DNA of 33,190 bases from Schlesneria paludicola DSM 18645 (GCA_945862235.1 CAMAYU010000052.1:1-33190); one strand, 5' to 3'. Numbered from the stretch's first letter, positions 6,550 through 15,975 are shown. Notes: generated by a model from the letters alone, not told the origin. Made by a program: numbers and translations.

Positions 6550-9500
6550 ATGACTCGCCACTTCATTTCACTCGTCTGTCTTTCGCTCGCGGCACCCGTT
6601 GGAACGTTGCTCTTCGCCGCCGATCAGACCGTTGAGTTCAATCGCGACATCCGGCCGATCCTGTCGGACAACTGCTTTGCCTGTCATGGTCCCGACGAAA
6701 AGACGCGACAGGCGGGCCTGCGACTTGATGTGGCCGAGCAGGCAAAAATGAAGCTGGCATCGGGTGCGATGGCTCTCGTTCCGGGGAAGCTCGGTGAAAG
6801 TGAGCTAGCTCGCCGCATTGTGGCCGCCGATCCGACCGAGCAAATGCCTCCCGCGGACAGTGGCAAGACGCTGACGGTCCGGCAGATCGAACTGTTGAAA
6901 CGCTGGATCGAGCAAGGGGCCGAGTACCAGCCGCACTGGTCATTCGTCGCGCCAAAGCGGCCGGGGATTCCCCCTGTGGGATGGGCACTCTTGCCCGTCC
7001 ATTCGAGCGAAGCGGAAGACAGGACGGGCAAGAGTGCCCATCCTACGGAGCGTGCCGAGTGGCCTCGCAACGCGATCGACAACTTTGTCCTCGCGCGACT
7101 CCAGCGCGAGGGCCTTGCGCCGTCGCCTACGACTGAGAAAGAGCGGCTGATTCGCCGAGTCACGCTCGATCTGACCGGCGTTCCGCCGACGATTGGCGAA
7201 GTGGATGAGTTCCTCTCCGACACCGCGCCCGATTCTTACGAGCAGCTCATCGACCGGTTGTTGGCTTCGCCGCGTTATGGCGAACGGATGACGCTCGATT
7301 GGCTCGATGCGGCCCGCTATGCCGACACGCACGGCTTCAACAACGACACGACCCGCTACATGTGGCGGTGGCGAGACTGGACGATCAACGCCTTCAACAG
7401 CGGGATGCCGTTCGATCAGTTTGTCACCGAGCAACTTGCCGGAGACCTGCTGTCGAACCCGACGCTCGACCAGCGAATCGCGACGGGCTTCAACCGCAAC
7501 CACGTCATCAACTCCGAAGGAGGAATCATCCCCGAGGAGTATCGCGTCGAATACGTCGCCGATCGCGTCCACACGACCGCAACGATCCTGATGGGGCTGT
7601 CGCTGGGCTGTGCCCGCTGTCACGATCACAAGTTCGACCCGCTCACGCAGCGCGAGTACTACCAGTTCTTCGCCTTCTTCAACCAACTCAACGAACAGGG
7701 GGAAGCGGGTCGCGTCGGCAATGCCGAGCCGACAATCAAGGCTCCCACACCCGAGCAACTCTCACGACAGACCGCCTTGTCGAAACAACTCGCGTCGCTC
7801 GACGACACGCTCAAGCAGAGCATCACCCGCGCGACCGAGACGATGCCCGAGTGGGAGCCGAAGCTGCGCGAAGTCGCTTCATCGGGCGGAGCCGCTCCGA
7901 CACCGCTCCTCCATTGGACACTGAACGAGACGACGGGGAGCGAACTCGCCGAGCAGCGAGATCCGACACGCAAAGGCCAAATCGTCGGAAAGGCCGAGTG
8001 GGCGGCGGGCAAACTCGACGGAGCGCTCAAGTTCGACGGGAACACGCACGTCGAAGCGGGAGACCTCGCGAACTTCGATCGGACGGACAAGTTTTCATTC
8101 GGGGCGTGGGTCAACGTCGCGGACAAGGATGCGGCGACAGTCCTTTCGCGCATGGACGACGCGGCGGCCCATCGCGGCTACGACCTACTGCTGGTCGGCG
8201 GAAAGTTGACGGCACATCTTGTCCACCGCTGGCCGGACGAAGCGCTGCACGTCGTGTCGAAGACCGAAGTTCCGGTCGGCAAGTGGACGCACGTCTTCGC
8301 GACGTACGACGGTTCATTCAAGGCCGAGGGCTTCAAACTCTACATCGACGGCAAGCGCGTGGACGTTGAGATCACGAACAACCTCCTCACCGCATCGCCC
8401 AAGACGACAAAGCCGCTCCGTATCGGACGCCGCACTAACGGCGCACCGTTTCGAGGGCTGATCGACGAGGTCCGCATTTACGACCGCGAACTGACGGCCG
8501 AGGAAGTAAGTGCTGTCTCCGAGTCAGACAGCCTGCGCGACCTGTTAGCCATCGGACCCGACAAGCGCACCGCCGAACAGACGCAGATCATCGTGAAGGC
8601 ACACCTCACCCGATCCGACGCCGATTATCAGCGTCTCGTCAAAGAGCAGGCCGACAACGACAAACAGCGGGCCGATCTCGAAAAGGCGTTCCCCTCGGCA
8701 ATGGTCATGCAGGAGATGCCCGCGCCTCGCAAGACGTTTGTCCTCAAACGAGGCCAGTACGACGCACCGGCCGACGAAGTCCTGCCCGATGTCCCAGCCA
8801 GTCTGCCGCCGTTCCCCAAGGACGCGCCGCGCAATCGACTCGGCCTCGCGCAGTGGCTGCTCGCGCCAAACCATCCGCTGACGAGCCGCGTCGCCGTGAA
8901 CCGAGCTTGGAGCCAGTTCTTCGGCGCGGGTCTCGTCGAAACGGTGGAAGACTTCGGCTCACAAGGCCAATGGCCGAGTGATTTGGAGTTGCTCGATTGG
9001 CTGGCGGTGGAGTTCAAAGAGGGGGAGACCAGGAGATGGGGAGAAAGAGTTTTGCTCAATGCGTCTTCTCCCTCTCTCCCTGTCTCCCCCTCTTCCCCTC
9101 TCGCTTGGTCCTCGAAGCACCTCCACCGCCTCATCGTCACCTCGGCCACATACCGACAGTCGTCGCGCGTGACGAGGGAACTTCAAGAGCGCGATCCGGC
9201 GAACAAGCTGCTCGCGCGCGGGCCGCGTTTCCGATTGCAAGCCGAGACCATTCGAGACAACGCGTTGTCCGTGGCCGGATTACTCAGCGACCACTTCGGC
9301 GGGCCGAGCGTCTCGCCCTATCAGCCCGCCAACTTGTGGGACGATGTCGCGGTGGGAGCCGACTACGAAGGGACAGTCTACAAGCAGGACAAGGGTGAGG
9401 GCCTCTATCGCCGGAGCATGTACACGTTCTGGAAACGGACCTGTCCGCCGCCGGGCCTCAACACGTTCGACGCCCCCGAACGCGAAGTCTGCACGTCGCG

Positions 9501-9864
9501 CCGGTCGAGAACCAACACGCCGCTACAGGCTCTCGTCCTGATGAACGACCCGACGTACCTCGAAGCCGCCCGCAAACTGGCGGAACGCGCGATGCTCGAA
9601 GGCGGCGAGTCAACGAAATCACGGCTCACCTTCGCCTTTCGCCTCGCCATTTCTCGCACGCCGACTCCCACCGAGACGGCCGTCCTGCTGAAGGCTTATC
9701 AACAACGACTGGCCAAGTACCAACAAGACCCCGCCGGCGCGAACGCACTTCTTTCGCACGGCGACTCCCCCCGCAACGAGTCCCTCCACGAACCCGACCT
9801 CGCCGCATGGACCGCCGTGATGAGCCTGATTCTGAATCTCGACGAGACCATCACGAAGGGGTGA
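6550..9864 (+). CDS. Secreted cytochrome c / DUF1549 / LamG / DUF1553 planctomycete protein
   Basis: A 1104-residue exported protein. The ATG at 6550 opens a signal peptide (MTRHFISLVCLSLAAPVGTL, then FA). Next come a planctomycete cytochrome c-type motif, CFACHGPDEKTRQAGLRLD, with a later EQMPP; DUF1549 (about residues 170-390, DLTGVPPTIGEVDEF, DAARYADTHGF, and CARCHDHKFDPLTQREYY as a second CxxCH); a LamG/concanavalin-like module (about 450-650, KFSFGAWVNV, IDEVRIYDREL); and DUF1553 (about 730-1100, NRLGLAQWLL, LTSRVAVNRAW). Such proteins are numerous in planctomycetes and are thought to act in surface polysaccharide or redox metabolism; no reaction is proven. Usually a DUF1501 gene follows, but none does here. 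Two palindromic repeats lie in frame inside the gene (6976-7046 and 9018-9093). Confidence 0.92.
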   Translation: MTRHFISLVCLSLAAPVGTLLFAADQTVEFNRDIRPILSDNCFACHGPDEKTRQAGLRLDVAEQAKMKLASGAMALVPGKLGESELARRIVAADPTEQMPPADSGKTLTVRQIELLKRWIEQGAEYQPHWSFVAPKRPGIPPVGWALLPVHSSEAEDRTGKSAHPTERAEWPRNAIDNFVLARLQREGLAPSPTTEKERLIRRVTLDLTGVPPTIGEVDEFLSDTAPDSYEQLIDRLLASPRYGERMTLDWLDAARYADTHGFNNDTTRYMWRWRDWTINAFNSGMPFDQFVTEQLAGDLLSNPTLDQRIATGFNRNHVINSEGGIIPEEYRVEYVADRVHTTATILMGLSLGCARCHDHKFDPLTQREYYQFFAFFNQLNEQGEAGRVGNAEPTIKAPTPEQLSRQTALSKQLASLDDTLKQSITRATETMPEWEPKLREVASSGGAAPTPLLHWTLNETTGSELAEQRDPTRKGQIVGKAEWAAGKLDGALKFDGNTHVEAGDLANFDRTDKFSFGAWVNVADKDAATVLSRMDDAAAHRGYDLLLVGGKLTAHLVHRWPDEALHVVSKTEVPVGKWTHVFATYDGSFKAEGFKLYIDGKRVDVEITNNLLTASPKTTKPLRIGRRTNGAPFRGLIDEVRIYDRELTAEEVSAVSESDSLRDLLAIGPDKRTAEQTQIIVKAHLTRSDADYQRLVKEQADNDKQRADLEKAFPSAMVMQEMPAPRKTFVLKRGQYDAPADEVLPDVPASLPPFPKDAPRNRLGLAQWLLAPNHPLTSRVAVNRAWSQFFGAGLVETVEDFGSQGQWPSDLELLDWLAVEFKEGETRRWGERVLLNASSPSLPVSPSSPLAWSSKHLHRLIVTSATYRQSSRVTRELQERDPANKLLARGPRFRLQAETIRDNALSVAGLLSDHFGGPSVSPYQPANLWDDVAVGADYEGTVYKQDKGEGLYRRSMYTFWKRTCPPPGLNTFDAPEREVCTSRRSRTNTPLQALVLMNDPTYLEAARKLAERAMLEGGESTKSRLTFAFRLAISRTPTPTETAVLLKAYQQRLAKYQQDPAGANALLSHGDSPRNESLHEPDLAAWTAVMSLILNLDETITKG
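6976..7046. repeat. In-frame palindrome inside the DUF1549/DUF1553 gene (first)
   Basis: The arms at 6979-7000 and 7022-7043 are perfect 22-base inverted copies (GGATGGGCACTCTTGCCCGT). The ORF reads straight through it as VGWALLPVHSSEAEDRTGKS, followed by AHPT. It sits in the linker between the cytochrome-like and DUF1549 domains. Confidence 0.92.
9018..9093. repeat. In-frame palindrome inside the DUF1549/DUF1553 gene (second)
   Basis: Imperfect arms, AGAGGGGGAGACCAGGAGAT from 9018 and the inverse TCTCCCTGTCTCCCCCTCT ending at 9093. The ORF reads it as KEGETRRWGERVLLNASSPS, then LPVSPSSPLAW. It splits the DUF1553 motif that normally runs from LLDWLAVEF directly to a W..KHLHRLIV segment. Confidence 0.85.
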
Positions 9865-9870
9865 CTCGAT

Positions 9871-9944
9871 TAACAAGCCCGACGCGCGAGCGAGGGCTTC
9901 GCGTTCAATCGCGGTTCGCCCTCGCTTCCGCGTCGGGCTTGTTA
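9871..9944. repeat. REP-like palindrome upstream of the RAYT gene
   Basis: The arms at 9872-9897 and 9918-9943 (AACAAGCCCGACGCGCGAGC and inverse) have two mismatches in 26 bases, with a 20-base loop. An outer T/A pair extends it by one base. It fills the gap between the DUF1553 gene and the RAYT gene. It is closely related to the palindrome at 10442-10585 on the other side of the RAYT gene. Confidence 0.92.
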
Positions 9945-9970
9945 CGGAAGATCGTTTCGAGGAATGCCAC

Positions 9971-10447
9971 ATGTCCGAACCACTCGCATACTTTCTCACT
10001 TGGACGACGTATGGTACGTGGCTGCGTGGTGACAAACGTGGCTGGGTCGAGGAGAAAAAGGGCCATCAACAACCGGACGAAGAACTTCACAAACGACAAC
10101 GCTTGCTGGAGACACCTTGCGTGCTGGACTCGGCGCAGCGGCAAATCGTCGAACAGACAATCCGCGATCACTGCCACATTCGCGGCTGGGAGTCATACGC
10201 TGTCAATTGCCGAACGAATCATGTCCATGTTGTCGTGGCCGCGTTTCTCAATCCGGATAATGTGATGGAGCAATTCAAGAGTTGGTGTACTCGGCGATCA
10301 AAAGAGCAGCAGGCGCAATCCGCACCCAAGTTCATTGCCCGTCAGCGTTGGTGGACGGAAGGGGGAAGCACGAGATATTTGAACGACGAAACGGGTTTGG
10401 AGGCGGCCGTCCTGTATGTGAAGGAGGCTCAGGATCGCCCTCACTAG
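9971..10447 (+). CDS. REP-associated tyrosine transposase (RAYT, Y1/IS200-like)
   Basis: A 158-residue protein of the Y1 HUH transposase superfamily. The N-terminus LAYFLTWTTYGTWLRGDKRG is typical of planctomycete RAYT-like proteins. The metal-binding HUH motif is NHVHVVV (H84, H86). The likely catalytic tyrosine is Y149 in AAVLYVKEAQ. RAYTs are single-copy relatives of IS200 transposases that cut single-stranded REP hairpins. The start at 9971 has a Shine-Dalgarno, GAGGAA, seven bases upstream. The gene has no IS ends of its own; instead it lies between two palindromes with the core AGCCCGACGCG. The right-hand palindrome begins at 10442, so the last codon (CAC) and the stop TAG are repeat sequence. 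The protein appears full length and the motifs are intact, so it could be active. Confidence 0.88.
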   Translation: MSEPLAYFLTWTTYGTWLRGDKRGWVEEKKGHQQPDEELHKRQRLLETPCVLDSAQRQIVEQTIRDHCHIRGWESYAVNCRTNHVHVVVAAFLNPDNVMEQFKSWCTRRSKEQQAQSAPKFIARQRWWTEGGSTRYLNDETGLEAAVLYVKEAQDRPH

Positions 10448-10585
10448 CCCGACGCGCAAGCGAGGGCTTTGCATTCCATCACGGATCGGTCCCGTTGGAT
10501 GGCCTTCACTCCCACGTTCTCCGGAGGAGTTTGAAGGGTTGACAGAAATTGAACGCGAAGCACTCGCTTACGCGTCGGGCTAGTG
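10442..10585. repeat. REP-like composite palindrome downstream of the RAYT gene
   Basis: The arms at 10442-10466 (CACTAGCCCGACGCGCAAGC) and 10561-10585 (inverse, CGCGTCGGGCTAGTG) match at 23 of 25 positions. They enclose about 94 bases of other sequence, longer than the loops of the other copies. The left arm overlaps the RAYT stop codon, and the right arm ends 20 bases before the end of the convergent phosphatase gene. Confidence 0.88.
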
Positions 10586-10605
10586 AGGCGTGGACTGCTG
10601 CTCGG

Positions 10606-12306
10606 CTACTTGCGGCCGAAGACCATGATGGTGATGTCGTCGTTTTGTGGGTGGCCGTTGGCGAACTTGCGGACATCGGCGAGGATTGTTTTGCCGAGGT
10701 CGTCGGCGTGGCCTCCCTGGCTGGCAGCCATGAGTCCGCGGAGTCGATCGACGCCGTACAGGTCGCTGCTGGCGTTCATCGCTTCGCTGACACCGTCGGT
10801 ATAGATCACGATCGTTTCACCTTGGACGATGTTGCGTGTGAGTACGTCGTAGGGGAAGCCTTCCACGACACCGATCGGCACGCCGACCGCCTCTTCACCG
10901 AACTCCTCGATCGTTCCGTCGATCTTGCGAATCATGATCGGCATGTGCCCGGCGTTGCCGATCGTCATGTCACCCGTCTTCACGTCGAACACGATCAGCA
11001 CGAACGTGACAAAGCGGCCTTCGATGGCGCGAGTACACATCTGGTCGTTGATACGGTTGATCGCTTCGCCGACATCTTTGACGAACGTCATCACGTTGGT
11101 GACGACCGTCGCGATGCGCGACATCACGAGCGAAGCGGGGACGCCCTTGCCAGCCACATCGCCGAAGGCCAGACAGATTTTGGCACCGTCTTCCATCTCG
11201 AAGACATCGTAGTAGTCGCCACCCACCGCCTGAGCCGTGTCGTACGACGCAAAGATTTCCCAACCGTCGGGCTTGGGCAGGTCGGTGGGGAGCAGCGAGC
11301 GCTGAACGCCCATGGCGATGTTCATTTCCTTATCTTGCTTCTGCTTTTCCATGGCCGTGACGAGCAGCTTGGCCTGTTCATAGGACATGGCCGCCTGACC
11401 GGCGATGGCCATCAGCAGGTCGAGGTCTTCGGGGCCGAACTGGTTGAAGGCGTTCTGCGTGTCGATGTTGATGATCCCCATCGGCTCACCGGCGAGGCTG
11501 AGCAACGGGACGCACATCATCGAGCGGATGGTCAGATTGGCGATCGACTCACTCGCATTGAATCGCGAGTCACTCGCCGCATCGGCCGACAGGATGCCGG
11601 TCTTCTCTTCCATCACCGACTTCAAAATCGTGCGGCTCAACTTGACGGTTTCATCGTCTCCCGCGCGGCGATGCTTCATCGACTTGGGAATCATCTTGCC
11701 GGTCGCTTCATCCTTGAACAGGATGCAGCCGCGATCGGCATGCGGGAAGATGTTGAACAGCGTGTCGAGGATCTTCGGCAGGAGGGCATCTAAGTCTGAC
11801 GTGCCCGCCAGCGCGCGGCTGATGTCGAGGACACCCTTCAGCTTGGCGGTCGAGTTGACTTCCAATTTGCCGAAGCCCGTCGAGCGTTCGGCCATTCCCA
11901 TGATGGTCGCCGTGTCTTCCTCGCCCTCGCTCAGATCGACATTCATGTCGGCGGCGGGTGTGGAGGGCCGGCCAGCAGCTGCGGCCGGTCCGGGCGCGGA
12001 TGCTGGCTTCGGTGCTGCGACAGCCCCTTCAAACCGGAGCAGCATCGGCCCCAGTTTGATGCGGTCCTCATTGGCGAGCGACGTCTGTCCCTCAATTTTC
12101 TTGCTGTTGACGAACGTGCCGTTGCCGCTCCCCATGTCTTCAATCGCATAGCCGTCAGCGGTCTTCACCACCTTGGCGTGCTTGCGCGAGACCATGTTCG
12201 AGTTAATCTGAAACGTACACTCCGGGTGACGCCCGATGACCGTCTCATCGACCGTCAACTCGAACGGAATCGTTTGACCTTCTTGGAGCAGAATGAGCTT
12301 GGGCAT
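10606..12306 (-). CDS. FHA-GAF-SpoIIE (PP2C-type) serine phosphatase
   Basis: A 566-residue cytoplasmic signalling protein. The start ATG at 12306 opens directly on the FHA domain (about residues 1-95: [35 protein letters not shown]). A low-complexity A/P linker follows, then a GAF domain (about 155-310: [31 protein letters not shown]), a short coiled coil ([20 protein letters not shown]), and a SpoIIE/RsbU-type phosphatase (about 350-566). The metal-binding motifs are [30 protein letters not shown], and [11 protein letters not shown] near the C-terminus. Such proteins dephosphorylate anti-sigma-factor antagonists, and the FHA domain would recruit it to a phosphothreonine partner made by a Ser/Thr kinase. 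No partner-switch gene is adjacent. An in-frame extension to 12426 is possible but lacks domain support. Confidence 0.92.
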   Translation of the reverse strand: MPKLILLQEGQTIPFELTVDETVIGRHPECTFQINSNMVSRKHAKVVKTADGYAIEDMGSGNGTFVNSKKIEGQTSLANEDRIKLGPMLLRFEGAVAAPKPASAPGPAAAAGRPSTPAADMNVDLSEGEEDTATIMGMAERSTGFGKLEVNSTAKLKGVLDISRALAGTSDLDALLPKILDTLFNIFPHADRGCILFKDEATGKMIPKSMKHRRAGDDETVKLSRTILKSVMEEKTGILSADAASDSRFNASESIANLTIRSMMCVPLLSLAGEPMGIINIDTQNAFNQFGPEDLDLLMAIAGQAAMSYEQAKLLVTAMEKQKQDKEMNIAMGVQRSLLPTDLPKPDGWEIFASYDTAQAVGGDYYDVFEMEDGAKICLAFGDVAGKGVPASLVMSRIATVVTNVMTFVKDVGEAINRINDQMCTRAIEGRFVTFVLIVFDVKTGDMTIGNAGHMPIMIRKIDGTIEEFGEEAVGVPIGVVEGFPYDVLTRNIVQGETIVIYTDGVSEAMNASSDLYGVDRLRGLMAASQGGHADDLGKTILADVRKFANGHPQNDDITIMVFGRK

Positions 12307-12439
12307 GATCGTGACCTGCAAAACCGCAACAGCATAAAACACGGATGACGACAACGGGCGGGATTCTAAGAAGAGCCACCGCATCGCGAAAGCAAACCGT
12401 TGCTGCTTTCGCATAGACATTCGCAACTTCCAGCCCGCG

Positions 12440-14026
12440 TCACCTTCCGGAGGTGCGTGTCAATTCCGCCAAACGCACTTTCAGATCGTCCGTGAGCATT
12501 CCCGGCGAGTACCTCCACTGCCAGTTCGTCGTGGTGTTGCCCGACGTTCCCGGCTTGTTCATGCGGGCGGAGGAGTCGAGCGAGAAGACATCCTGCAAGG
12601 GAGCGATCGCGATGTTGGAACCGGATCGCCACGCGAACTCAATAAACTCCCACGCGAAACGGGATTCGTCACACGGCACATAGCGCCGCAGCCGGTCGAG
12701 CTTCTCGTGGTGAGGCAACACGTCCGCACGAAACCAACCGAGCGACGTGTCGTTATCGTGCGTTCCCGTGTAAACGACCGAGTTCGGTTCAAAGTCCTCG
12801 ACTCGCGTGTTGTCCCACGCTTCGCCCGGCAACATGAACTGCAAGACCTTCATACCAGGCAGTTTATGACGACGACGCAGCGCGTGAACCTCTTCCGTAA
12901 TCATGCCGAGGTCTTCGGCGATGATCGGCAGGCCGCGATCCAAACTGTCGTTCAAGTCATTGGTCGGCAGCGGCTGGCGCGAGTCCACCGAGCCTCGCAT
13001 TCCATCGCGATCACACTCCAGTCCTGTTCGTAACGAGGTCAGCAAAGAATCTTTCGGTCCCGGAACCCATTCGCCATTCATCGCGGTGGGTTCGCCCGCA
13101 GCGACCGACCAGAACGCTTCAAACCCACGGAAATGATCCAGCCGCACGAAATCCACGAGTTGCAGCGACGCTCGCAATCGGTGAATCCACCAGCGATATC
13201 CGTCGCGTTCCATTGCGGCCCAGTCGTAGAGCGGGTTGTTCCAGAGTTGCCCGGTCGCGGCGAAGTAGTCGGGCGGAACACCGGCCACGCGCGTCGAGCG
13301 GCCTCGTTCGTCCAACTGGAACAGCGAGCGGTTGGCCCAGACATCGGCGCTGTCGTGCGAAACATAGATCGGGATGTCGCCGATGATCTGGATGCCCAGT
13401 TGCCGAGCGCGGTCTCGCAGGCGCTGCCACTGTCGAAAGAAGAAGAATTGCAGCGTCAGGTGGACGGCAACTCGATCGCTAAGCTCAGGCGGGATCGTGA
13501 AAGGAACCTGCGTCGCCGCGATGGACCACGTGGGCCAGGACGCGCCACCGTTGGCTTCACTCGCCGCCATGAACTGCGCGTGACCTTCCAGCCAATCGCG
13601 ATGTTGATCGACGAACTGAAGCAACTCGCCGTGCAGCGGGTGCGTCGCGGGAAGGTCTCTCAGGCGTTGCGCCGCCCGTTCGAGCAGCCGCCGTTTGCGA
13701 GTGCTCGCCTGCTGGAAGTCCACACGCAGCGCGAACTCACTCTCGGGCACGGCAGCTTCGTTGAGTTCGGCCTCCGTCAGCAGGCCGTCGCGTGCGAGCA
13801 ACTCGGGACTGATGAGCAGCGGGTTACCCGCGAAGCTCGAAGCCGACTGATACGGCGATCCGCCCGCATCGGCAGGACAGAGCGGCAAGACCTGCCAACA
13901 GCGTTGTCCCGCAGCCGCAAGCCATTCGAGAAACTCATCCGCACTCGGCCCGAGATCACCGATGCCAAAGCGCGTAGGAAACGAGGTCGGGTGAACAAGA
14001 ATGCCGCTGGCACGTTCCGTCAGCAT
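12440..14026 (-). CDS. malQ: 4-alpha-glucanotransferase (amylomaltase, GH77)
   Basis: A 528-residue cytoplasmic enzyme that transfers alpha-1,4-glucan segments in maltodextrin/glycogen metabolism. GH77 signatures are clear: [19 protein letters not shown] at the N-terminus, the nucleophile D297 in [13 protein letters not shown], the acid/base E371 in [10 protein letters not shown], and the third acidic residue D424 in [14 protein letters not shown]. The length fits the bacterial MalQ/amylomaltase type of about 500 residues. The start at 14026 has GGAAG upstream with good spacing. It lies 133 bases upstream of the phosphatase gene on the same strand. No other glycogen gene is adjacent. Confidence 0.95.
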   Translation of the reverse strand: MLTERASGILVHPTSFPTRFGIGDLGPSADEFLEWLAAAGQRCWQVLPLCPADAGGSPYQSASSFAGNPLLISPELLARDGLLTEAELNEAAVPESEFALRVDFQQASTRKRRLLERAAQRLRDLPATHPLHGELLQFVDQHRDWLEGHAQFMAASEANGGASWPTWSIAATQVPFTIPPELSDRVAVHLTLQFFFFRQWQRLRDRARQLGIQIIGDIPIYVSHDSADVWANRSLFQLDERGRSTRVAGVPPDYFAATGQLWNNPLYDWAAMERDGYRWWIHRLRASLQLVDFVRLDHFRGFEAFWSVAAGEPTAMNGEWVPGPKDSLLTSLRTGLECDRDGMRGSVDSRQPLPTNDLNDSLDRGLPIIAEDLGMITEEVHALRRRHKLPGMKVLQFMLPGEAWDNTRVEDFEPNSVVYTGTHDNDTSLGWFRADVLPHHEKLDRLRRYVPCDESRFAWEFIEFAWRSGSNIAIAPLQDVFSLDSSARMNKPGTSGNTTTNWQWRYSPGMLTDDLKVRLAELTRTSGR

Positions 14027-14114
14027 GAAGGTTCTTCCATAAACATGAGTTTGAGCGGAGGCGAAATGTTACCGGCACTTCCTCCCCGTGGGCAGAGCCA
14101 CGCGGTGAAACGCA

Positions 14115-14270
14115 GGGCCATCACCTTTGTCGATTTAGCGGTACCACGGTCACGGAGCTTCGACGTGGCCGTGTGTGGAGGCGAAGGCTGTTTCTCATTC
14201 TCACGGCCACGTCGTAGCTCCGTGACCGTGGCACCCATCATCCAGATTCAACAAGGCGATGGGCCTAGTT
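14115..14270. repeat. Long palindromic element, copy 1 (MITE-like)
   Basis: The inner arms are 14140-14173 (GGTACCACGGTCACGGAGCT) and 14202-14235 (inverse), 34 bases with two mismatches. Homology to the element at 17639-17798, in reverse orientation, continues through the loop (GGCTGTTTCTCATTCT) and both outer flanks. The outer ends also form an inverted pair: CACCTTTGTCGATT and ATTCAACAAGGCGATG. It fills most of the gap between malQ and the UbiB-like gene. Confidence 0.88.
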
Positions 14271-14282
14271 GAATCGCATGCA

Positions 14283-15950
14283 TCACAACCTGCCACTGCG
14301 GAAGATGCCGAAGATCAGCCAGACGGCCAAGAAACTGGAGAGGACATAGATCGGCAGGCTGACCCACATCGTGCTGACACCTCCTGCCACAATCAAAGCC
14401 GATGCGACGATCAGCGCCGCGACGACCATTCCGACCACGAGCCGATTGCTCGACCGCTCCAACTCCAAAATGAAGTGATCGAGATTCCGGTGTTCGAGCT
14501 GAATCCGCAGGTCATCCTCACTGAGCTTGCGCAGAGTCCGGTTCACATGACGTGGGATGTCGTGCGCGTACTCCAGCATCTGCCGGGACTCGTTCCACAA
14601 TCGCTCGGCCATGCGTGAAGGGTGATAACGGGCGCGGACCAATCGCTCGACGAACGGCTGGAGATGCGAAGCCAAGTTGAACGCGGGATCGAGGCCCCGG
14701 CCGATCCCTTCCAGCGTGACGAGTGCGCGGATGAGCAGCATCAAACTGCCGGGACACCGAATGCCGTGGTTGGCGAGGATGCTCACGAAGTCTGAGAGCA
14801 TCCGCCCAATGTTCAGTCGCTCCAGCTCAATGCCGTAGTAGTTAACCACGAAGTCGCGCATATCAACTTGCAGCAGTGGCCGGTCGATCTCGCGATGCGG
14901 TTCCCCGAGTTGCAATACCAGCTTCACGGCGGCATCCACGTCTTGTTGACTGATGGCGACGAAGAGATCGACAAGCTGCTCGCGCGTGCGGTCATCGAGC
15001 ATCCCGACCATGCCGTAGTCGAGCAAACAGATCGTGCCATCGTGGCGCAGGCGGATGTTGCCGGGATGCGGGTCGCCGTGAAAGACCCCGAATTCAAACG
15101 CCTGCTTCATGAAGATGCGTGCCCCGTTGGCGGCGATCTCGGGAAGTGAGAAGCCAACTGACTCCTGCTGCACCACCTCATCGAGCCTCAGCCCGTCGAT
15201 GTACTCCATCGTCAGGACCGCCTCCGTGGTCAGCTCCCAAAAGACGCGCGGCACGTAAAGGGTCGCGTCCTGATGAAAGAGGCGGCGCAACTCGTCCATC
15301 GTGCGGCCTTCGCGCGCGAAGTTCAGTTCGCGGCGGATCGTGCGGGCGAAGTGATTGACCAGTCCGACCGGGTCGAAGATGCGCGCTTCGGGAACGTGCC
15401 GCTCGATCAACACCGCGATCTCTTGCATCAGCGAGAGATCGCGTTCGACGTTGCGAACTGCGCCCGGCCGACGAATCTTGACGGCGAGCGGCGTCCCGTC
15501 GAAGTGAGTCGCGCGATGGACTTGCCCGAGCGATCCCGCCGCCAATGGAGTTCGATCAAACGTGGCAAACAGCTCCGCCACGGGCCGCCCCAGCTCATGT
15601 TCGACTCGCTCGACCGCCGCTGCCGAGGCAAACGGTGGCACGTCCTCCTGCAGGCGTTTCAGTTCGACCAGCATCTCGGGCGGAACCAGATCCGGCCGCG
15701 TACTCATCACCTGACCAAACTTGATGTACGTCGGGCCAAGGCTTTCGAGCGTCAGCCGCACACGTTCGACCAACTTCAAATGCCGCACCGGCTCGGCAGG
15801 TTTGCGTGAGAAGACTCGCCGCCACCGATACCAAAAGTTACGCAACCCGATCCGGTCCACGAGATCGCCGAACCCGTGATTGAGCAACACGGTGACAATT
15901 TCACTGGTCCGACCCAGATTCCTCAGTAAGCGAAACGGATGACTGTCCAA
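14283..15950 (-). CDS. ubiB: ABC1/UbiB-family atypical kinase
   Basis: A 555-residue protein of the UbiB/ADCK family, linked in other bacteria to quinone biosynthesis or lipid handling. The family-specific KxGQ motif is GPTYIKFGQVMSTRPDLVP, and the alanine-rich loop is PLAAGSLGQVHRA. The invariant lysine is in LAVKIRRPG. The catalytic loop is FGVFHGDPHPGNIRL and the metal motif is CLLDYGMVG. Two C-terminal membrane helices (LVVGMVVAALIVASALIVAG and PIYVLSSFLAVWLIFGIF) are typical. The reading opens with TTG at 15950, and no in-frame ATG lies nearby upstream. The palindrome at 15976-16039 sits just before the start, so the original upstream region may have been altered. Planctomycetes generally use menaquinone, so the exact role is uncertain. 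Confidence 0.9.
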   Translation of the reverse strand: MDSHPFRLLRNLGRTSEIVTVLLNHGFGDLVDRIGLRNFWYRWRRVFSRKPAEPVRHLKLVERVRLTLESLGPTYIKFGQVMSTRPDLVPPEMLVELKRLQEDVPPFASAAAVERVEHELGRPVAELFATFDRTPLAAGSLGQVHRATHFDGTPLAVKIRRPGAVRNVERDLSLMQEIAVLIERHVPEARIFDPVGLVNHFARTIRRELNFAREGRTMDELRRLFHQDATLYVPRVFWELTTEAVLTMEYIDGLRLDEVVQQESVGFSLPEIAANGARIFMKQAFEFGVFHGDPHPGNIRLRHDGTICLLDYGMVGMLDDRTREQLVDLFVAISQQDVDAAVKLVLQLGEPHREIDRPLLQVDMRDFVVNYYGIELERLNIGRMLSDFVSILANHGIRCPGSLMLLIRALVTLEGIGRGLDPAFNLASHLQPFVERLVRARYHPSRMAERLWNESRQMLEYAHDIPRHVNRTLRKLSEDDLRIQLEHRNLDHFILELERSSNRLVVGMVVAALIVASALIVAGGVSTMWVSLPIYVLSSFLAVWLIFGIFRSGRL

Positions 15951-15975
15951 AACCGGCTCCGCGAAAGAAGAGTTT

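Noticed and set aside
10442..10585. The downstream RAYT palindrome as an ordinary terminator
   Set aside because: The arms are separated by about 94 bases and match the upstream palindrome in sequence, so a repeat is the better description; it may still end transcription.
10549..11793. A 414-residue open frame on the plus strand
   Set aside because: It is entirely antisense to the SpoIIE-type phosphatase, whose domains and motifs are clear; the frame shows histidine/aspartate-rich shadow composition and no recognisable motif.
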